Origin: Firmicutes bacterium TM09-10
GTDB lineage: Bacteria > Bacillota > Clostridia > Lachnospirales > Lachnospiraceae
Reading direction: 5' to 3'
Assembly: GCA_003481005.1 (NCBI GenBank)
Contig: QUKC01000029.1
Coordinates: forward strand, 1-5,403
DNA length: 5,403 nt
The position numbers and the translations under genes were made by a program. Of this stretch, positions 4,340 through 5,403 are shown one piece after another. How positions within the stretch are numbered: the stretch's first letter is position 1; each line of letters opens with the position of its first letter. The notes beneath the pieces were generated by a model, which was given only the letters and a program-made list of their open reading frames with translations, had not been told where the DNA came from and made no database searches.

Positions 4340-5143
4340 ATGGATAAAATTACATTTGATGAAAAGAGAATCGCAGAAGGATATATGAACCGTCCATGGC
4401 TTCATAAAAAAGTAATAGAACGATTTGTAAGCGATTGTGAAGTTACTTCCAACTTTCGGAATGGATTGGATGTAGGATGTGGGGCTGGATTATCGACAAA
4501 AGCACTCCACCTGATTTGCGACAGGGTTACAGGAACTGATATATCAGAACAAATGATTCAAGTGTGTAAAGAGGAATATAAGGATAATAAAGCATATACA
4601 TTTTACAGGGCAAAAGCGGAGGAAACAAAAGCGCCAGCAGAAAAATATGATATCGTAACTGCAGCTGGAATGGTAAATTGGGTTGACAGGGATTTGTTTT
4701 TAGAGAATATGGGACATGCTCTGCAGGATCAGGGTATTTTGCTGATTTATGATTTCTGGATTATAGATAAAATGCAGGGAAATGATGCTTATACAAACTG
4801 GTATCATGAGGAATATTTAAAGCGCTTTCCCAAACCGCCCAGAAACGAAAACACGTGGAAACAAAGTGAACTGCCGGATTATTTTCACATTAAAAATCAG
4901 ATCACATATGAATTATTCTATGATTTTTCTATGGAGCAGTTTATTGATTTTATGATGATTCAGTCGAATGTAAATACAAAGATAGAAAACGGGGAAGTAA
5001 GTGAGGTAGAAGCAAGAGATTGGTTTAAAAACTCGCTATCGCCTGTTTTTGAAAACAGGAAAAAGACGTTATATTTTACAGGGTATAGCTGGTATCTCTA
5101 TAAATCGGCGGTTCACCGTGTATTGTCTAGCAGTTGCTGTTGA
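4340..5143 (+). CDS. Class I SAM-dependent methyltransferase, with altered C-terminus
   Basis: This 267-residue cytoplasmic enzyme should transfer a methyl group from S-adenosylmethionine to a small molecule; the substrate is unknown. Its ATG follows GGAGGGG (4331-4337) and starts 12 bases after the repressor's stop, so it is the second gene of that operon. The Rossmann fold motifs are clear: LDVGCGAGLSTKAL (motif I, from residue 43), VTGTDIS (acidic residue Asp67), YDIVTAAGMVNWVD (103-116) and GILLIYDFW (132-140). The rest is an aromatic-rich lid, presumably for substrate. The fold is of the Methyltransf_11 / UbiE type. The family's usual ending, as I recall it, is reached at FTGYSWYLYK (to residue 255). 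The last 12 residues (SAVHRVLSSSCC) coincide with a switch to GC-richer DNA at about 5105, suggesting that an insertion replaced the native stop. The core looks intact and may still be active. Confidence 0.85.
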   Translation: MDKITFDEKRIAEGYMNRPWLHKKVIERFVSDCEVTSNFRNGLDVGCGAGLSTKALHLICDRVTGTDISEQMIQVCKEEYKDNKAYTFYRAKAEETKAPAEKYDIVTAAGMVNWVDRDLFLENMGHALQDQGILLIYDFWIIDKMQGNDAYTNWYHEEYLKRFPKPPRNENTWKQSELPDYFHIKNQITYELFYDFSMEQFIDFMMIQSNVNTKIENGEVSEVEARDWFKNSLSPVFENRKKTLYFTGYSWYLYKSAVHRVLSSSCC

Positions 5144-5179
5144 TTTTTTTCGAAGTATCGTTTACATTAAATCTATGAT

Positions 5180-5203
5180 GTCGGGGGGGCAAAAACCCCC
5201 GAC
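5180..5203. repeat. Perfect 8-bp GC-rich stem-loop
   Basis: GTCGGGGG (5180-5187) pairs with CCCCCGAC (5196-5203) around the loop GGCAAAAA. No T-run follows on either strand, so it is unlikely to be a terminator. It is the first of the four stem-loops leading to the nick-like site. Confidence 0.6.
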
Positions 5204-5215
5204 CTTGATGCCTGC

Positions 5216-5257
5216 GGATTGTTCCGTGCTGTGCACTCCCACAATCCTGCCCGATAG
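5216..5257 (+). other. oriT: Candidate oriT core with IncP/RP4-like nick site
   Basis: GGATTGT (5216-5222) is an exact inverted match of ACAATCC (5241-5247), with a smaller GTGC/GCAC stem (5226-5236) nested inside. The right arm runs directly into ATCCTGCCCG (5244-5253). The RP4 transfer origin has CACCTATCCTG|CCCGG, so ten consecutive bases match and the predicted cut is between G5249 and C5250. An inverted repeat beside the nick is typical for MOBP relaxases. No relaxase gene is in the window; it would be expected to the right. The match is short, so confidence is moderate. Confidence 0.5.
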
Positions 5258-5302
5258 TCGCATATCGTGGGATTATCATCCCACTTTTATGCTCCTATCG
5301 GG
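5250..5302. repeat. Nested double stem-loop starting at the putative nick
   Basis: CCCGATAG (5250-5257) pairs with CTATCGGG (5295-5302), and inside it GTGGGAT (5267-5273) pairs with ATCCCAC (5278-5284) around a 4-base loop. The outer arm begins at the first base after the predicted nick, so it would sit at the 5' end of a transferred strand. Confidence 0.55.
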
Positions 5303-5304
5303 GC

Positions 5305-5365
5305 GGGTCAAGAGGTCTTTCACCCACCTATGAGCAAGCTCATGTGGGCTTAGACCTTTTGACCC
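5305..5365. repeat. Long imperfect palindrome, nested
   Basis: GGGTCAAGAGGTCT (5305-5318) pairs with AGACCTTTTGACCC (5352-5365), 14 bp with a single G-U pair. Inside, CCCAC (5323-5327) pairs with GTGGG (5344-5348) and ATGAGC (5330-5335) with GCTCAT (5338-5343), leaving a two-base AA centre and a CT bulge. It is followed by CTGGCATC with no T-run. It could be a protein-binding palindrome of the transfer region or an RNA hairpin in the leader of the genes to the right. Confidence 0.6.
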
Positions 5366-5403
5366 TGGCATCAAATACATTCTATTATGGCAGGCGGCTT
5401 TTG

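Larger units (their letters stand above)
5105..5403. mobile_element. End of a second mobile element with hairpin-rich transfer-origin region
   Basis: From about 5105 the composition becomes GC-richer, and no gene with a ribosome binding site is seen; an open frame over 5049-5333 runs through the hairpins and is not credible. The region holds four successive stem-loops (5180-5203, 5216-5247, 5250-5302, 5305-5365) and an IncP-like nick sequence. A further copy of the GCGGCTTTT motif seen near position 80 lies at the window edge (5394-5402). The likely reading is the oriT side of an integrated conjugative or mobilizable element that continues to the right. Confidence 0.5.

Noticed and set aside
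3260..5092. The 9-mer TATAGCTGG at 3260 and at 5084 as flanking att repeats
   Set aside because: Shared 9-mers are expected by chance in a window this size, and the second copy is in-frame coding sequence of the methyltransferase.
5128..5150. Terminator after the methyltransferase (AGCAG-TTG-CTGTT, then a T-run)
   Set aside because: The stem is only 5 bp with a G-U pair and overlaps the coding end. The T-run is notable, but termination here is not supported.
5049..5333. 94-codon open frame on the + strand
   Set aside because: It overlaps the methyltransferase end and then runs through the stem-loop array, with no RBS and no recognisable protein character.

Overview
The window looks like a Bacillota (Firmicutes) genome, most likely a gut clostridium (Lachnospiraceae/Oscillospiraceae type). 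Strong Shine-Dalgarno sequences precede every gene, all genes lie on the + strand, and the left part carries the sigma-like / HTH / excisionase / integrase gene order seen at the right end of Tn916- and Tn1549-like integrative elements. The assignment rests on gene content and composition, not on a database match.

Region 1 (1-3240, moderate to high GC by eye) is the integrase end of an integrative element. It opens with a terminator-like hairpin, then a second hairpin with the same arms that holds the ribosome binding site of a 36-codon ORF. A third hairpin of terminator type and an RBS-masking hairpin lead into an Orf7-like sigma protein, which overlaps an Orf8-like small protein. A gene-free stretch of 428 bases follows. 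It contains a bulged hairpin, an 8-bp direct repeat, and a segment that opens with GTGCGCC and folds into several stem-loops, possibly a group II intron domain I remnant. Then come a MerR-like excisionase and a 434-residue tyrosine integrase, nearly coupled. Downstream of the integrase are an 11-bp tandem repeat (candidate integrase arm sites) and a strong terminator.

Region 2 (about 3240-5105, clearly AT-rich) is a two-gene operon: a ROK-family repressor and a class I SAM-dependent methyltransferase. It is driven by a near-consensus sigma-A promoter. The -10 box lies inside a perfect 20+20 bp palindrome that ends just before the repressor's ribosome binding site, so the operon is very probably self-repressed.

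Region 3 (about 5105-5403, GC-richer again) starts inside the last codons of the methyltransferase. It holds four consecutive stem-loops and no convincing gene. One of them ends at ATCCTGCCCG, the same ten bases that surround the nick site of the RP4/IncP transfer origin. This is best read as the oriT-bearing end of a second mobile element that has replaced the methyltransferase's natural C-terminus.

Overall, a low-GC repressor/methyltransferase operon sits between the integrase end of one mobile element and the transfer-origin end of another. The points most worth checking are the oriT, the ROK operator, the possible split sigma factor, and the structured RNA region.
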